DNA from: Wansuia hejianensis
GTDB lineage: Bacteria > Bacillota > Clostridia > Lachnospirales > Lachnospiraceae
Direction of reading: 5' to 3'
Length of the DNA stretch: 64,000 nucleotides
Assembly (NCBI RefSeq): GCF_014337215.1
Contig: NZ_CP060635.1
Coordinates: 3,419,501-3,483,500, forward strand
In this document: positions 54,306-63,138 of the stretch, one piece after another
How the letters are laid out: each line of letters starts with the position of its first letter
How positions within the stretch are numbered: position 1 is the stretch's first letter
Notes under the pieces: generated by a model
What the model was told of the DNA's origin: nothing
Database searches by the model: none
Seen by the model: only the letters and a program-made list of their open reading frames with translations
Position numbers and translations under genes: made by a program

Positions 54306-54840
54306 TTAGTATTTCACTCCCTTCCAGTAAACAGGTGTATAAACCTCTGCGATGCCGGGCAGCTTTACGCCGCGCAGCGCCCATCTTCTGTATTCTTCAA
54401 ATCCTGTCCGGTCAACGATGTAGCCGATATGTTCTTTGCCGCCGGGAGCGCTGAGATCGATGTATTCCTTCACGTAGTCGTAAGTGTTTAAAATAATTTT
54501 AATGATGCTGTCTTCATCTGCCCATTTAATGAAGTCTTCGCCCAGCCGCAGGTTTTTCTTGCCGCTGCGTTCGAACAATGTCAGGCGGTAATATTTTTTT
54601 CACTGCGGGTCCAGGCCGTCAATCAGCGGCTGGAGAGCGGCGTTAACCTCGGGCATTTTATCAAAGGGAATGCCCGGGATCTCAAAGCCCTGACGGTTGG
54701 TGATGTGCACAGTCCCGTCCCCGTAGGTTTCGGCTATTTCCTGAATCTTTCCGAGATACTTCGCGTCCAGGTGGCCGCCGGGAACACGTATGCGGGATGC
54801 GGAAAGCGTTTTTCTTTAATTTTTTTGTATTTATATCCAT
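54306..54840 (-). pseudogene. asrC: Anaerobic sulfite reductase subunit C, internally deleted
   Basis: The start MDINTKKLKKNAFRI (ATG 54840) and then, in a shifted frame, VPGGHLDAKYLGKIQEIAE, GDGTVHITNRQGFEIPGIPF and NAALQPLIDGLDPQ followed by a stop. A third piece (54306-54578) is the C-terminal part (KKNLRLGEDFIKWADEDS, EHIGYIVDRTGFEEYRRWAL). The middle part that holds the siroheme and 4Fe-4S cysteines is absent. The enzyme that reduces sulfite to sulfide cannot be made. Confidence 0.75.
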
Positions 54841-54859
54841 AGCGTTCACCTCTTTTCAG

Positions 54860-55218
54860 TCAATTAGATTTTTGCCAATAGAATAGTTATAGACCGGGCC
54901 GTCCAGGCAGATATAAGTCTTTCCTATTTTACAGTGTCCGCATTTCCCAAGGCCCCCGCAGATACAGTGAATCGCCTACGTAGCGTTCAAAAACTTCATC
55001 TGTCACCTTCCCTACCCTGCGGATCGTCAGATCCACGTAGCCGTCGCCGATACCGCTGACAGAGATAGGCGCTTCGCCATACTTTGGAATAGACACCTCA
55101 AAAACTGCCCGGGTCTGACGACGCTTTTACAGGACATGCGGAAAGTATATTCAATCGCCGTATGGCGGATTACGTCCATTATTTCAGAGGAAAAGGGTAT
55201 GTAATCATTCTGCAACAT
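54860..55218 (-). pseudogene. asrB: Anaerobic sulfite reductase subunit B, frameshifted and internally deleted
   Basis: Starts MLQNDYIPFSSEIMDVIRHT inside the asrA end (ATG 55218). After RPGQF the frame shifts and continues [20 protein letters not shown]...VGDSLYLRG, then shifts again directly into [20 protein letters not shown] and YSIGKNLID, the C-terminal 2Fe-2S region. The whole NAD/FAD-binding middle (roughly 150-200 residues in intact AsrB) is gone. A decayed gene. Confidence 0.78.
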
Positions 55219-56227
55219 GGCTGGATACCTCCTTCATAGCGTTTTCTAACCGGTTAACACAATTGGAAAAAGAAATATATTCCGGGCAGATATCGTCGCA
55301 TCGCCCACAGCCCACACACATGTGATAGCCATTGCGCTGCTTATAATCCAGAACCTTGTGCAAAACCTTGAACCGCATGCGCTGCCCGTTCTGCTTCCGG
55401 TAACTTCTGCCTCCGGCCACATCCGTAAAGCCATCTACCATACAGGAGGCCCATACCCTCCGGCGTTCACCTGCTCTCGCATTTTCGGAGTAAAAGAGAT
55501 CCTGCATGGAAAAACAGGTGCAGGTGGGGCAGACAAAGTTACACCGCCCGCAGTTTATGCAGCGGCTGTCGTATTCCGTCCATATACTGCTGCCGCTCAC
55601 AGAGCAGTCCAGATTGTCAGGAATTGAAAGTGTTACAGTGTTTTCAGTCACATGGGCGGGAACCACCGGCTGCTTAGGAATACCTAATCCACAAAGAAAC
55701 TGTGACCATTCAGAATCCTTGCTGTCCAGAAAATATTGACCGCCGACGGCGTCTGTGCTCAGGTCATAGTGATCTGCAATATTTATGTCCATGCTGACAC
55801 AAAAGCAGTTCTCAAAAGAATCCCCGCATCCCATTAACACCAGCTTAATGCGATCCCTGAGCCGCCTGTAATAATAATCCTCCGGGCCGTTATGAAGATA
55901 CATGTCATCCAGCCGTTTTAATGCGTGAATATCACAGCTTCGGAGAAAGATGACAGCGCCTTTGACGGGCGCATCCGCCTCCTTCACCTCATGCTCTGTG
56001 AAATAAAACAGAGTCTGCGAGACCGGTAGCAGGACTTCTTTAAAAGAATACTGCGATTTTTCATCAAAGATAATTTCGTTCACTGACTGTATCTCACCAT
56101 ATCGAACACAGTATGTATCGGAAAAAGAACCGCCGCCCACATAGCGCTTAGGCGCATAAATGGTATAATCAGCCCTCAAGTGCTCAAGCAGAGCATCCGG
56201 CTGCTCCTGCTGTGTGATAAAACCCAT
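55205..56227 (-). CDS. asrA: Anaerobic sulfite reductase subunit A (4Fe-4S protein)
   Basis: The start is set at ATG 56227 (MGFITQQEQPDALL), behind GGGAGATG; the longer frame to 56341 runs through the Rex-like palindrome and is rejected. 340 residues. N-terminal beta-rich domain, then two ferredoxin-type clusters: CINCGRCNFVCPTC near residue 230 and CVGCGRCDDICPEY near residue 305. Length and motifs match intact AsrA, which passes electrons to AsrC. It is followed by broken asrB and asrC, so it probably has no function unless it serves another partner. Confidence 0.85.
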   Translation of the reverse strand: MGFITQQEQPDALLEHLRADYTIYAPKRYVGGGSFSDTYCVRYGEIQSVNEIIFDEKSQYSFKEVLLPVSQTLFYFTEHEVKEADAPVKGAVIFLRSCDIHALKRLDDMYLHNGPEDYYYRRLRDRIKLVLMGCGDSFENCFCVSMDINIADHYDLSTDAVGGQYFLDSKDSEWSQFLCGLGIPKQPVVPAHVTENTVTLSIPDNLDCSVSGSSIWTEYDSRCINCGRCNFVCPTCTCFSMQDLFYSENARAGERRRVWASCMVDGFTDVAGGRSYRKQNGQRMRFKVLHKVLDYKQRNGYHMCVGCGRCDDICPEYISFSNCVNRLENAMKEVSSHVAE

Positions 56228-56258
56228 GGCTACATCTCCCAAAATCCTTAGATAATTT

Positions 56259-56278
56259 GATGTTAAATATTTAACATC
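56259..56278. promoter_or_regulatory. Rex-like palindrome upstream of asrA
   Basis: GATGTTAAATATTTAACATC is a perfect 20-bp palindrome containing TGTTAA-N4-TTAACA, the core of the NADH-sensing Rex operator (TTGTTAA-N4-TTAACAA). It lies 31 bases before the asrA start. Rex control of asr would tie sulfite reduction to the NADH/NAD+ ratio; this is inference from the site. Confidence 0.6.
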
Positions 56279-56808
56279 CCCGATTGCTGTTGTACTAAAG
56301 ATATCACAAAAGGTGGAGAATAAACGTTGCCTGTGCAACATATGCCTTTGAAAGTGGGATTTATCTGGCTGTTAGAAATAAATCGTTTTATTTTGTAATT
56401 TACATAGTTTTCTTCACTTCTTTATAATATCTTAAAAGCTGATAAAAATGTTTGCATTTCTAAAGAGGAATTTTCACGTTTATGAGGTGAGATGTCTATA
56501 GATATAGACTGTCATAGATTCTGGTGGTATACTTAACAGTATTCCGTAATGCATGCCTTGGAGGTTGGAAGGATAGTTTGTGTTGTTCTAAAAGGTGTAA
56601 TAAGTATGCCTAAAAGGTGTAAGTGTTGTGCATGGTTTAATCGAAATTGATTCTGATGCAGTAACCGAAAAACTGAATTGTTTCCCAAATTCATCCTTTT
56701 TTCTGTTTGTAGTTCCAGCAGAAAAAGTAAGCTGATTGCCCTGGTATCGATGGAGATTCCCGTCATGATAAATATAGCTTAAAAATTCCACCCCCCCCCC
56801 CAGAAGAG
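56279..56808. other. Gene-free interval with an 11-base C tract
   Basis: No gene could be supported here on either strand. 56791-56801 is a run of 11 C residues (G on the strand of the MBL gene), starting eight bases after the MBL stop codon. Such runs are unstable and could also be a sequencing or assembly error. Confidence 0.5.
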
Positions 56809-57660
56809 TTATCTCTGAATATTGCGCAATGCTCTGCATTGATGCAGCAAGGCTTTTTTTAGCAAAGGGTTTATGAGCGCCGGATTCCATCCCATAGATC
56901 CGCAGATATAATTCAGCTTTTCTTCACCGGGCTTCAGATCTGCCCTTCCCAGCGCAGTCTGAATGCAGGAATCCAGACTGCGCAGGAGCGCTTCGGCTTG
57001 CCGGATTCTGCTGCTCATTTCTTCTCTGCGATACACTCTGTCCCACGCGGGGCAGCAGGTCAGGATGTCCGGAAGACTGCTTAGTTTATGGAGGGATGAG
57101 AGGCTTTTCGGCAGATCTGAAAATATCGGAAAATCATCTCTTGCCGGTATGGCATCTCCGGTGAACAAAATGTGTTTTTCATTGAAGAGGTAAGTCAGGG
57201 AGCCCGGAGAATGTCCGGGCGTTTCCAGGCTTATGGAGGTTAGGCCGGGTTCAAGGCATATCTGCTCTCCATCCTTAAGCGGATGGTCCACGGCTGCCGG
57301 TTCCTTCAGCAGTTTGTAAAAGTTAGGAACCGGGCGTACTCTGAATTGTATGTCTATGTTTTCAATCCAGGTTTGTTCCCTGCAGGAAGCATATATATTA
57401 CAGCCGGAAGCCCTTTGTACTGCGGCTGCACCTCCCATATGGTCAGGATGAGAATGGGTCAGCAGGATGGCTTTAATCTCCCGGATGCTCCGGCCGATGG
57501 CTGTCATGTACGCGGCAATCTGATGTTCACTCCCGGCCGTGCCTGTATCTATGAGGTAACAGTTTTTTCCGGTAATCAGATAAATAAACACGTAACGGCT
57601 CACAGTCTCTGTTACCTGGAAATCAATCCGTATCTGATGAATATTTCTGCATAGTTCCAT
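56809..57660 (-). CDS. Metallo-beta-lactamase-fold hydrolase
   Basis: 283 residues. The zinc motif LLTHSHPDHMGGAAAV, then LETPGHSPGSLTY and LFTGDAIPARDDF give all the usual metal ligands of the MBL fold. The C-terminal 70 residues are helical and may bind substrate. Substrate unknown; glyoxalase II-like or lactonase-type hydrolysis is possible. Last gene of a three-gene operon with TetR and DUF1330 genes, three bases after DUF1330. Confidence 0.85.
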   Translation of the reverse strand: MELCRNIHQIRIDFQVTETVSRYVFIYLITGKNCYLIDTGTAGSEHQIAAYMTAIGRSIREIKAILLTHSHPDHMGGAAAVQRASGCNIYASCREQTWIENIDIQFRVRPVPNFYKLLKEPAAVDHPLKDGEQICLEPGLTSISLETPGHSPGSLTYLFNEKHILFTGDAIPARDDFPIFSDLPKSLSSLHKLSSLPDILTCCPAWDRVYRREEMSSRIRQAEALLRSLDSCIQTALGRADLKPGEEKLNYICGSMGWNPALINPLLKKALLHQCRALRNIQR

Positions 57661-57663
57661 TTA

Positions 57664-57954
57664 TCATCCCTCCACAATCACTGCCCGGCTGTCTACGGAG
57701 TTTTCACGCATCCCGGCGATTTTTCTGTAAGCTGACGAATTGAAGCAAAGTTCCAGCTGCTCTCTGGAATCCCATTCAATCACGATCATCCTGTCAGGTT
57801 CCCAGCGGCTGGTAAGAGGCGTGATTTTTTCTGATCTGAGGAGATAGCGGCCTCCATACCGTTCCACAACAGGCTTTACTCTTCGGATGTAGCCTTCATA
57901 TTCTCCGGCACCTTTCTGTGGATCAATCATGATAGCTGCAATAAAATAAACCAT
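57664..57954 (-). CDS. DUF1330-family small protein
   Basis: 96 residues from ATG 57954 behind AAGGAGGG; the longer frame to 58038 crosses the operator and is rejected. Ferredoxin-like alpha/beta fold of the dimeric alpha-beta barrel type (YFIAAIMIDPQKGAGEYEGY, RMIVIEWDSREQLELCFNSS). DUF1330 function is unknown, possibly a monooxygenase-like or binding protein. Downstream of the TetR gene and operator. Confidence 0.75.
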   Translation of the reverse strand: MVYFIAAIMIDPQKGAGEYEGYIRRVKPVVERYGGRYLLRSEKITPLTSRWEPDRMIVIEWDSREQLELCFNSSAYRKIAGMRENSVDSRAVIVEG

Positions 57955-57986
57955 AATACCCTCCTTTTTGGTTAACAGATGTGGAT

Positions 57987-58002
57987 GCAAGTAAACACTT
58001 GC
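57987..58002. promoter_or_regulatory. TetR operator 2 (upstream of DUF1330)
   Basis: GCAAGTAAACACTTGC, a 6-4-6 dyad (GCAAGT-N4-ACTTGC), matches the one in front of the TetR gene. It lies 33 bases before the DUF1330 start. Confidence 0.7.
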
Positions 58003-58037
58003 GTTGCGGGCAAAAACAAAGGCACCAGGATTGTGCA

Positions 58038-58610
58038 TTAACCGATGCCTTTTAAAAAAATCCGTACACTTTCAGATATATACTGCTTTTCCGGAAGGGC
58101 TGACAGCTTTTCCCCAAAAGAAGCTCTAAAAAATACAAAACCAAAGCACATGGATAGAAAAGCCATGGACATAGACTCGCAGTCCGTATTCCTGATGTTC
58201 CCTTTTACAAGCATAGACTGAAAATATCTCAGCAGGACAGCCTTAAATACACAGGGAACTTTCAGGATACCTTCGGCGGTATCGGGATAAAGCTCCGGGG
58301 TGCGCAGGCCAATGGAGACTTTTACCATCCGCGGTGTTACATGGCGCATATAGGTCTCGGCGAAGGAGACAAGATCACTTTCCGGGTCGCCGCACCAGGT
58401 AAAATCAGATTCCTCCAGCCCGGGATTCCATTCTGGAAGCTGCATGGCCGAAAGTACGATATCCTTTTTTCCGTGAAATTTGCGGAAAATAGTACATTCA
58501 TTGATACCGGCATGAAGGGCTATATCTTTGGTGGTTGTGGAAGAATAACCTTTTTCCATGACCAGATTCATAGTGGCTTGTATGATTTTTGCCTGTGTCT
58601 CATCAAACAT
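58038..58610 (-). CDS. TetR-family transcriptional repressor
   Basis: 190 residues from ATG 58610 behind CAGGAGAAAACA. N-terminal TetR HTH (TKDIALHAGINECTIFRKFH, then GKKDIVLSAM) and a helical ligand-binding domain with FGFVFFRASFGEKL near the end. It likely represses itself and the DUF1330/MBL genes through the two identical dyads. The ligand is unknown. Confidence 0.9.
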   Translation of the reverse strand: MFDETQAKIIQATMNLVMEKGYSSTTTKDIALHAGINECTIFRKFHGKKDIVLSAMQLPEWNPGLEESDFTWCGDPESDLVSFAETYMRHVTPRMVKVSIGLRTPELYPDTAEGILKVPCVFKAVLLRYFQSMLVKGNIRNTDCESMSMAFLSMCFGFVFFRASFGEKLSALPEKQYISESVRIFLKGIG

Positions 58611-58624
58611 TGTTTTCTCCTGGC

Positions 58625-58640
58625 GCAAGTGAATACTTGC
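58625..58640. promoter_or_regulatory. TetR operator 1 (at the tetR promoter)
   Basis: GCAAGTGAATACTTGC, a GCAAGT-N4-ACTTGC dyad placed directly downstream of the -10 hexamer of the regulator's promoter, where bound repressor would block RNA polymerase. Confidence 0.75.
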
Positions 58641-58669
58641 ATTATAGCGCTCTATACATCAGATGTCAA
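58641..58669 (-). promoter_or_regulatory. Sigma-A promoter of the TetR gene
   Basis: TTGACA (58669-58664) and TATAAT (58646-58641) on the minus strand with a 17-bp spacer: a consensus promoter. The TetR dyad overlaps the start point. Confidence 0.8.
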
Positions 58670-58802
58670 TGTATATCCCGTTAGAATTGGGTTACTGTTG
58701 AACCAAGTATTTCGGGTTTTCTGTGGCTATCCTGTGGCTGTCGCTTCGATCTGGCAACTGCCTGCTGTGCTGTAAGGTTCTGAGACGCGCAGAAAGATGG
58801 TT

Positions 58803-60182
58803 TCATATGGACTGGAGGCTTCCCGGTTTTCTCAGATATTTAAAATAGATAAACAGATAAACTGCCGTAGAAAGGAATGCGCCTGTGCCGTCTGCGACAG
58901 GTTCCGCATAGAAGGAGCCAGATGGATCAAAGGCGAAGGGCAGGAGGCAGGCGGCCAGGAGATACAGTGTTTTACGGAACAGAGACAAAGTCAGGGAGAG
59001 CTTTGTCATCCCCAGGGCTGTCAGTGAATCCACGAATGTGTACTGGAGCGACAGAGGAATGATCATCATTGTAAATACGTGGATGCCCCAGACAGACAGC
59101 TGTATGTATTCCGGATTCGCCGTGAAGATACGGGCAAAGGCTGAAGGCAGTATCCTGGACAGCAGGAACATCACAGATGTAAAACAGATGCACAGCAGCA
59201 GGACACAGCGGATAATCCTGCAGATGCGGTCCTGTTTTCCGGCCCCCAGGTTAAAGCTGATCAGCGGCTGGCTTCCACCGGTAATTCCCAACATGGGTGA
59301 TGTAATCAGCATCATGTAGCTCTGTACAATTGTGGCGCAGGTGATGAGAGTATCTCCATATCCGGGGCCTCCGTGATACTGCAGGGCCGCATTCATAGCA
59401 ATGATGATGATACTGTCGGTCGCCAGGATCAGGAACGGGGAAAAGCCCAGGCCCATAATTTGCCCAAGCAGCCGTCCGGCCGGCCGCAGAAGGCAGAGAC
59501 GAATAGGCATGCGTTTCCGGAGAAGCACCAGCAGAACAAAGACGCAGGAGGCCAGCTGCGACAGCACTGTGGCAACGGCCGCCCCCGCTATATTCATATG
59601 AAACACGAAGATAAACAGCGGGTCCAGCAAAATATTCAGGACTGCGCCGATCAGGGTTGTAGCCATACCCAGAAGGGGAAATCCCTGGGCAGTGATAAAA
59701 TAATTCATACCGATGGAAAGCAGGGCAAAAAAGGTCCCGCAGGTATAGATGGTCAGGTAGGTATCGGCGTAAGGGTACGTAGTCTGGCTGGCCCCGAACC
59801 AGCTCAGAAGATATCCCTTAGTGAGCAGAAACACCAGTGTCAGAACGGCAGAAAAGATCAGCAGTACGCTGAAACAGTTGCCGAGAATCAGCCGCGCCTG
59901 CCGTTTATTGTCCTGCCCCAGCCTCATGGAGAACAGAATAGAACCCCCGATACCCACCAGGGTGCCAAAGGAAGAGAGGAGCGTAATGATAGGTGCGCAC
60001 ACCCCCGCCCCTGCCAGAGCGACGCTCCCGGACCCGGGGATATTGCCGATATAGATTCTGTCCACAATGCTGTACAGAACATTCACAAACTGCGCGAACA
60101 TGAAGGGAACAGACAGGCGCAGGACTAAGGAAGGAATCGGGTCATTGCCGAAATCATTGGTATGTTTTATCTTTTGCTGCAT
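58803..60182 (-). CDS. MATE-family multidrug efflux pump
   Basis: 459 residues from ATG 60182 (MQQKIKHTNDFG). Twelve membrane segments in two similar halves; the MATE pattern is clear (LSVPFMFAQFVNVLYSIVDR, GAGVCAPIITLLSSFGTLVG, GITGGSQPLISFNLGAGKQD). Such pumps exchange cations for drugs or metabolites. An AGGAG lies about 14 bases upstream of the chosen start. No operon partner. Confidence 0.9.
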   Translation of the reverse strand: MQQKIKHTNDFGNDPIPSLVLRLSVPFMFAQFVNVLYSIVDRIYIGNIPGSGSVALAGAGVCAPIITLLSSFGTLVGIGGSILFSMRLGQDNKRQARLILGNCFSVLLIFSAVLTLVFLLTKGYLLSWFGASQTTYPYADTYLTIYTCGTFFALLSIGMNYFITAQGFPLLGMATTLIGAVLNILLDPLFIFVFHMNIAGAAVATVLSQLASCVFVLLVLLRKRMPIRLCLLRPAGRLLGQIMGLGFSPFLILATDSIIIIAMNAALQYHGGPGYGDTLITCATIVQSYMMLITSPMLGITGGSQPLISFNLGAGKQDRICRIIRCVLLLCICFTSVMFLLSRILPSAFARIFTANPEYIQLSVWGIHVFTMMIIPLSLQYTFVDSLTALGMTKLSLTLSLFRKTLYLLAACLLPFAFDPSGSFYAEPVADGTGAFLSTAVYLFIYFKYLRKPGSLQSI

Positions 60183-60582
60183 GATCTGTGTAAACTCCTG
60201 GATAAATTGATGTATCTGACATGACAGATTGTGCTCAGGCACTAGAAACAGTATAATCATGCGGCTGACGGAAAGCAAGAAAAGAATTTTCTGGCGGCGG
60301 CCGATTCTCCGGCGCTGATTCTAGGTGAGGCCCAGTCTTCTATAGATACTCGGACAGAATCTCTCGTGCTTGCAGCAAAGGAAGTGCGCCTGAAAAATTT
60401 CTTACAGTTGCGAAGACTGCAGATGTCATATATAATGTGATCCGGGGACAAATTTCCCGGATTATATGGTTATGCGTAAAAAATGAGCCAGGCTTGTTCT
60501 GGCCCATTGAAGCCGCATCACTTCCGGGGAGTATGCGGTTAACTGAAGACCAAACATAGAAGGCAGATGAGGGCACAGGAGA
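60183..60582. other. Divergent intergenic region
   Basis: 400 bases between the MATE gene and the DUF975-type gene. I see no gene, promoter or repeat that I can support. Confidence 0.5.
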
Positions 60583-62448
60583 ATGATAACAAGACGTGAT
60601 ATGAAACACAGAGGACGGCGGGTTTTAAAAAAGCATTATCTGGTACTGGTGGCAGCCTGTCTGATTGCGGCTTTTCTGGGATCAGAATTTGGAAGTTCCC
60701 TGAACGGCATAAAGGCGCAGACCGCGAATATCGGATACCCGGCGGAGGGGGCTTTTGGCGAATCTGAAGAAACGGTGAGGATGGAGGTCAGTTCCCGGGA
60801 GGGGATTGTGGACGTGGTGTATGATATGCTGGCGGGCAGGGAAGAGGACGCGCGAAACCTGGCGGACAGACTGAGAGAACAGGATATCGAAGCATCCAGG
60901 AACGGGAACCCGATGCTGGGGAGGACCCAGGGAGTGCTGGCGGGGCTGGTGAATGATATTACCTCCGGCGGTATCTATGTTTCATTAATCTCAGCGCTGA
61001 ATTCAATTACGGGCTCCAGAAGCGTGAGCGCTGTTATCTGGATCATCGGCAGCTTTCTGCTCATCTTTTTGTTCTGGTTTTTAATTAAGAATCTGTATAC
61101 GGCCATTTCCCGGCGTATTTTTCTGGAAGGCCGCACCTATGAAAAACTGCCGGTTCAGCGATTCATGTTCCTGCTCCGTGTGAGGAAGTGGTTTAAGGCT
61201 GCCTGTACCATGCTTCTGTCGGCTTTATACCTGACTTTGTGGACACTGACAATTGTGGGCGGCATTATTAAACGGTATTCCTACTATCTGATACCGTATA
61301 TTGTGGCTGAGAACCCGGACATATCCCCGGGAATGGCCATCACGCTTTCCAGAAGGATGATGAAGGGCCATAAGTGGCAGTGCTTTGTCTTCGAGCTTTC
61401 ATACATAGGCTGGGAAATCCTCGGCGCACTGACCTTTGGCGCCACGGCGGTTTTTTATTCCAATCCTTATAAAGTAGCGGCGTTCAGCGAATATTATACG
61501 GAGATACGCAGGATTTCCAAAGAGGCAGGAATAGAAGGAACGGAGCTTTTGAATGACAGATATCTGTATGAAAAAGCCGGTGAAGATGTGATACGCGAGG
61601 CTTATGCTGACGCCATTGAAGCACTGAGCCAGCCGGATGAGTCGAAGGACCTGCGGGGAATGCGGGGGTTCCTGGCAAGGAATTTTGGAATAGCACTTTT
61701 TTACCGCAGGGAAGAGAAGGAATATGAGGAAACCCAGGCGAAGCTTATTAAATACGCCGTCTGGAAAGAGGCCATTGAAGGCAAGGCTTATCCGGGAAGG
61801 CTCTCTCCGATACCGGAAAGGCAGAAAAACAGGCGGGTAGAGAGCCTGCACTATATGCGCCGGTATTCACTGTGTTCGTTGATCCTGCTGTTTTTCATTT
61901 TCTCCCTCTTTGGATGGGTATGGGAGGTCAGCCAGCACATGGTGGTGTACGGAGACTTCGTAAACCGGGGCGTCCTGCACGGCCCGTGGCTGCCGATCTA
62001 CGGGACGGGAGGCGTTCTGGTCCTAGTAGTCCTGAATAGGCTGAGAAAATCTCCTTTCTGGGAATTCCTATCCATAATGGTGCTGTGCGGATGTGTGGAA
62101 TATTTTACTTCGCTGGTTCTGGAAATTCTTCACGGCGGAGCTAAATGGTGGGATTACAGCGGGTATTTCCTGAACCTGCATGGCAGAATCTGCGCGGAGG
62201 GGCTGCTGGTCTTTGGAATTATGGGTATGATATTTGTATATGTGTTGGCGCCGCTGCTGGACAATATGCTGAGGCGGATTCCTGCGCGGGCGGCAGTCCC
62301 GCTGTGCGCAATCCTTTTAGGGGCGTTCTGTACCGATGTGGTTTACTCATCAGGTAATCCCAATACAGGAGAAGGAGTTACCTCTGCTTCTGCCGGGCAG
62401 CTCCATGCCGGCGGGACGGCTGAGCTTTTGATGACGAGGAAAGAATAA
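60583..62448 (+). CDS. Two-part membrane protein: DUF975-like plus CmpB/PF06541-like
   Basis: 621 residues. Start ATG 60583 (MITRRDMKHRG); an ATG at 60601 is possible. The N-terminal half has the DUF975 layout: MKHRGRRVLKKHYLVLVAAC, glycine-rich loop, WIIGSFLLIFLFWFLIK, LTLWTLTIVGGIIKRYSYYL, VAENPDISPGMAITLSRRMM. From about residue 425 a second domain of four or five membrane helices follows, with RGVLHGPWLPIYGTGGVLVL, the PF06541 (CmpB-like, putative ABC permease) pattern. Fusion of the two is seen in gut Clostridia. Role unknown. Confidence 0.78.
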   Translation: MITRRDMKHRGRRVLKKHYLVLVAACLIAAFLGSEFGSSLNGIKAQTANIGYPAEGAFGESEETVRMEVSSREGIVDVVYDMLAGREEDARNLADRLREQDIEASRNGNPMLGRTQGVLAGLVNDITSGGIYVSLISALNSITGSRSVSAVIWIIGSFLLIFLFWFLIKNLYTAISRRIFLEGRTYEKLPVQRFMFLLRVRKWFKAACTMLLSALYLTLWTLTIVGGIIKRYSYYLIPYIVAENPDISPGMAITLSRRMMKGHKWQCFVFELSYIGWEILGALTFGATAVFYSNPYKVAAFSEYYTEIRRISKEAGIEGTELLNDRYLYEKAGEDVIREAYADAIEALSQPDESKDLRGMRGFLARNFGIALFYRREEKEYEETQAKLIKYAVWKEAIEGKAYPGRLSPIPERQKNRRVESLHYMRRYSLCSLILLFFIFSLFGWVWEVSQHMVVYGDFVNRGVLHGPWLPIYGTGGVLVLVVLNRLRKSPFWEFLSIMVLCGCVEYFTSLVLEILHGGAKWWDYSGYFLNLHGRICAEGLLVFGIMGMIFVYVLAPLLDNMLRRIPARAAVPLCAILLGAFCTDVVYSSGNPNTGEGVTSASAGQLHAGGTAELLMTRKE

Positions 62449-62540
62449 TTCCTGGGAATAATTCAGAATTGCAGCACACCCGATAAAGTGATACAATATA
62501 TGTGCAGCAAGCTGACATCAGAAGAAAAGGAGATAATAAA

Positions 62541-63053
62541 ATGCTGGATACAAAAGTAGCTGAACTGTTAAATACACAGGTTAACAAAGAATTTTACTCC
62601 GCCTATCTGTATCTGGACTTCGCAAATTATTATACAGAGCAGGGGCTGGAGGGATTTGCCAACTGGTATAATGTTCAGGCGCAGGAAGAACGAGACCATG
62701 CGATGCTGATGATCAAATACCTTCAGAATAACGGATGTAAGGTAACTCTCGAGGCTATTGACAGGCCGGACCAGAAGCTGGATTCCTTCGATGCGCCGCT
62801 CCGGGCAGGCTATGCGCATGAGCAGTATGTCACCGGCCTGATCCATACCATATACGACGCCGCGAACGCGGTCAAGGATTTCCGGACCATGCAGTTCCTT
62901 GACTGGTTTGTGAAAGAACAGGGCGAGGAGGAGACGAACGCCGATAACCTGATTAAGAAATTTGAGCTTTTCGGATCAGACCCCAGATCGCTCTACATGA
63001 TGGACGGCGAGCTGGCAGCCAGGGTGTATGCGGCTCCGTCGCTGGTTCTTTAA
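62541..63053 (+). CDS. ftn: Ferritin (non-heme)
   Basis: 170 residues from ATG 62541 behind AAAAGGAGA; an in-frame ATG at 62502 lacks a ribosome site. Four-helix ferritin fold: NKEFYSAYLYLDFANYYTEQ with the first iron-ligand Glu, AQEERDHAMLMIKYL (E-x-x-H), and KEQGEEETNADNLIKKFELF (distal ligands). It oxidises and stores iron as a 24-mer. Single gene with a good terminator at 63083. Confidence 0.93.
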   Translation: MLDTKVAELLNTQVNKEFYSAYLYLDFANYYTEQGLEGFANWYNVQAQEERDHAMLMIKYLQNNGCKVTLEAIDRPDQKLDSFDAPLRAGYAHEQYVTGLIHTIYDAANAVKDFRTMQFLDWFVKEQGEEETNADNLIKKFELFGSDPRSLYMMDGELAARVYAAPSLVL

Positions 63054-63075
63054 GCATTATATGTATTAAAAAATC

Positions 63076-63107
63076 TTGACATAAGACCTGCTTCATGCTA
63101 TAGTTGT
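63076..63107 (+). promoter_or_regulatory. Consensus promoter for rpmG-secE-nusG
   Basis: TTGACA (63076-63081), 17-bp spacer and TATAGT. It lies inside the terminator hairpin of the ferritin gene, so the new transcript starts within the loop and carries only the right arm of that hairpin. Confidence 0.7.
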
Positions 63108-63136
63108 ATAGCGACATGGAAGTAGGTCTTTTTTTT
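63083..63136 (+). terminator. Intrinsic terminator after ferritin gene
   Basis: AAGACCTGCTTCATG (63083-63097) pairs with CATGGAAGTAGGTCTT (63115-63130, one mismatch and one bulge) and is followed by T6. Confidence 0.85.
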
Positions 63137-63138
63137 AT

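Noticed and set aside
56588..56890. 100-residue minus-strand frame with poly-G derived glycines
   Set aside because: It overlaps the MBL gene in another frame, depends on the 11-base homopolymer, and has no ribosome site.
59373..60128. 251-residue plus-strand frame opposite the MATE gene
   Set aside because: Polar shadow (Gln, Asp, His-rich) of a hydrophobic membrane protein gene.
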